7,048 nt of DNA from JBGPBY01 sp041481485 (GTDB taxonomy: Bacteria > Acidobacteriota > Terriglobia > 20CM-2-55-15), in NCBI GenBank assembly GCA_041481485.1, contig JBGPBY010000390.1:1-7048 (forward strand), written 5' to 3'. Shown in pieces: positions 5,425 through 7,048 of this stretch (position 1 is the first letter of the stretch; each line of letters begins with the position of its first letter). The notes beneath the pieces are model-generated. The model saw only the letters and a list, made by a program, of their open reading frames with translations, ran no database searches and had not been told where the DNA came from. Made by a program: the position numbers and the translations under genes.

Positions 5425-7048
5425 TACGCTTCGACCTCGACGATACGGCTCCAGGAGTTAAGCGCCCCGTTCACCACAACGCGAATGCCTGTTGTCGACA
5501 CTGCCGGGAATGAAATCTTTTGCCAGACGAGCCTGTTGCCGATGATGTTCCCGTTTTGCACCGTCAGCCACTGAAAGCCGTCCCAATACTGGACCTGGAA
5601 ATCGGTGATTCCATACAAGCTGAACGTCATCGTCGGCGTCGGGTCCACTGGCGATTGATAGTTATCCTGCAAGGTGAAGACATCAATTTCGCTGATCGTT
5701 TTTGCACTGGCGAAATTAATCTGCAGAATGTCGGGCGATTGATTTTGTGTGCCGTCGTTCCAGCCGCCGGTTCCACTACCCCATCCAATTCCTTTGCGGT
5801 CGCCGTTAATTGCCGAACTCGCCGGATATCCCGAATTGGCGAATGAAGAGGCAGACGCCGAGGCGCCATTGGCTGCCGCCGCAACGTTAATTGGGCCAGC
5901 GGGTGCAGTTGTAAAGGCCCACCACGTACCTCCGTCGGCATCCGTGGTTCCTGAGTTGTTTCGGGCCCGCACCTGCCACGAATAATTCGTACCGTTGTTC
6001 AGGCCGCTGATGGCGGCGCTGGTATTGGTGGTGCTGATCCAGTTCGTGTCGCACACCCCGTTGTTGATGGTATCGACGCAGTATTCATAACTGGTGGCGC
6101 CACCGCTTGTCCCCCAACTCAACAGGGGGATTGCGGACTGTCCGTTTGCACCGTTCGATGGAGAACTCTTTGAAATTGATCCCGGGACGCTATTCAAGGC
6201 GTAAGCTTCAACTTCGGTGATCCGGCTGTAGGCATTCAGCGCTCCTGTAACGAAAACGCGGATCCGCGAAGTGGTAATTGCCGGGAACGTCATCTGGCGC
6301 CAGATCTTGTTGTTGCCACTGATGCTTCCGCCGGGCACCGCGACCCAGTTTGATCCATCCCAATACTGAACCTGAAAATCGGTAATTCCGTACAGGTTGA
6401 ATGAAGTAGAAGGTGTCGGATCGATTGGAGCCTGATAGTTATCCTGAACCGTAAAGACATCGACTTCGTCGATCGCCTGCGGCCGGGCGAAATCCACCTG
6501 AAGCCAGTCCGGGAACAGGCTCGCATTGAGGTCGTTCCATCCTCCGCCATTACTCCACGCGATTCCTCTGCGTTCGCCATCAATGGTGCCGGAAGGCCCG
6601 TACGCGGCATTGTAGAAGGAAGAAGCGGTTGCGGTCGCACCATTTGCAGCCAGCGCCACATTAACGTGACTACCGCCGGAAGGCGGAGGACTGGGTGGAG
6701 GAGCCGGGGTTCCTAAGGAGGCGACAGGTTCCAGAGGCGCATAGCGCCGCACGAAGATATTGTTGAATTGCGCTACGGTTCCCGCCTGTCCATCGAAGCC
6801 GACGCCGCCGGATTGGTAGGTTCCGTCGAAGGCCTGGGACTTCAAGACGCCATCTTTGTACGTATCAAGCTGGTTCCCATGAACCTTGATCGATAAGTTG
6901 TACCACACCCCCATTTGAACGATCCCGCCGGCAGCAATTGCCAGGGAAGTGGTGCCGTTTTGCCATCGATAGGTGTAGAGGTTTCCGCTCGGGCCTAAGT
7001 CACGATAAAGGTCCGCCGAATATTGCGCCACATTGCCGCCGGCACGCG
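5421..7048 (-). CDS. Secreted ConA-like/discoidin/Fn3 multidomain protein, N-terminus beyond window edge
   Basis: This is the C-terminal part of a large, probably extracellular adhesive or carbohydrate-binding protein. The frame stays open to the right edge, so the true start and any signal peptide or catalytic domain lie outside. A GTG at 7031 is not a credible start because it falls inside a domain. Counting from that codon, residues 1-97 look like the end of a ConA/LamG-like (DUF1080-type) beta-sandwich (WYNLSIKVHGNQLDTYKDG, 43-61). A Pro-rich linker follows (PAPPPSPPPSGG, 109-120). Next come a discoidin (F5/8 type C-like) domain (124-277), an Fn3-like domain (about 283-377) and a second discoidin domain (382-536) ending at the stop. 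Cys318 and Cys327 in the Fn3 could form a disulfide. There is no C-terminal LPXTG or PEP-CTERM-like anchor. The domains are rich in Ser, Thr, Asn and Gly. Binding of polysaccharide is a family-based inference; the enzymatic role, if any, is unknown. Confidence 0.85.
   Translation of the reverse strand, partial: RAGGNVAQYSADLYRDLGPSGNLYTYRWQNGTTSLAIAAGGIVQMGVWYNLSIKVHGNQLDTYKDGVLKSQAFDGTYQSGGVGFDGQAGTVAQFNNIFVRRYAPLEPVASLGTPAPPPSPPPSGGSHVNVALAANGATATASSFYNAAYGPSGTIDGERRGIAWSNGGGWNDLNASLFPDWLQVDFARPQAIDEVDVFTVQDNYQAPIDPTPSTSFNLYGITDFQVQYWDGSNWVAVPGGSISGNNKIWRQMTFPAITTSRIRVFVTGALNAYSRITEVEAYALNSVPGSISKSSPSNGANGQSAIPLLSWGTSGGATSYEYCVDTINNGVCDTNWISTTNTSAAISGLNNGTNYSWQVRARNNSGTTDADGGTWWAFTTAPAGPINVAAAANGASASASSFANSGYPASSAINGDRKGIGWGSGTGGWNDGTQNQSPDILQINFASAKTISEIDVFTLQDNYQSPVDPTPTMTFSLYGITDFQVQYWDGFQWLTVQNGNIIGNRLVWQKISFPAVSTTGIRVVVNGALNSWSRIVEVEAY
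5424..5888 (-). repeat. Discoidin domain copy 2, C-terminal
   Basis: A 155-codon domain from NVAAAANG to IVEVEAY, immediately before the stop codon. It aligns with copy 1 with a single one-residue gap. Both copies keep the GGWND, FTxQDNYQ, LYGITDFQVQYWDG and GALN-x-x-SRI-x-EVEAY motifs. An exact 14-base match (5656-5669 and 6433-6446) is the longest identical stretch noticed between the copies. Confidence 0.85.
6201..6665 (-). repeat. Discoidin domain copy 1
   Basis: About 155 codons running from VNVALAANG to ITEVEAY. It begins with the typical NVA-x-x-A-NGA-x-A-x-ASSF opening, then the GWND loop, DVFTVQDNYQ strand and LYGITDFQVQYWDG core. It is about 59% identical in protein (91 of 155 by hand alignment) to the copy at 5424-5888, which points to internal duplication. 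Confidence 0.85.

Noticed and set aside
5425..5460. A bidirectional terminator between the convergent genes
   Set aside because: No GC-rich hairpin followed by a T-run is visible near the shared stop, and both sides are coding.
7029..7031. GTG as the start codon of the discoidin protein
   Set aside because: The frame continues open upstream to the window edge (R-A-G-G-N before it), and the codon lies inside the ConA-like domain with no ribosome binding site.

Overview
The window looks like chromosomal DNA of a diderm (Gram-negative-type) bacterium. It encodes parts of a tripartite efflux pump that needs an outer membrane (TolC-type channel plus lipidated periplasmic adaptor). It also encodes a large membrane glycosyltransferase-like protein with TPRs and a secreted discoidin/Fn3 protein. 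A secreted YVTN beta-propeller next to efflux genes, a TMTC-like TPR protein and repeat-rich secreted lectin-like proteins would fit Acidobacteriota or a similar environmental phylum. That placement is inference; no rRNA or marker gene is present to prove it. No tRNA, rRNA, CRISPR array, insertion sequence or phage gene was seen.

Layout. From position 1 to 3315, on the minus strand, three closely spaced genes form an apparent operon read right to left: a secreted YncE/YVTN-like beta-propeller (3315-2329), a TolC-family outer membrane factor (2325-955) and an HlyD/RND-type periplasmic adaptor (950 to beyond position 1). The gaps are 3 and 4 bases. The inner-membrane pump, probably an RND permease, would be expected beyond the left edge. 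From 3316 to 3669 there is a divergent intergenic region with an AT-rich core, a perfect 12-bp palindrome and a candidate promoter for the efflux operon. From 3670 to 5424, on the plus strand, lies one 584-residue polytopic membrane protein with four C-terminal TPRs, resembling the TMTC (DUF1736, GT-C) family. From 5421 to the right edge, on the minus strand, lies the C-terminal part of a secreted multidomain protein: ConA-like domain, proline-rich linker, discoidin, Fn3, discoidin. It converges on the TPR gene and shares a CTAG that supplies both stop codons.

How the genes fit together. The three-gene operon would build the adaptor and exit duct of an efflux pump. The beta-propeller has no known part in such pumps but is promoter-proximal and so probably co-expressed. 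The TMTC-like protein may transfer a sugar from a lipid carrier to secreted proteins. The neighbouring Ser/Thr-rich discoidin protein is a conceivable acceptor, but adjacency is the only support. Nothing here is clearly a new system. The most notable points are the beta-propeller leading the efflux operon and the TMTC-like/discoidin pair sharing their stop codons.
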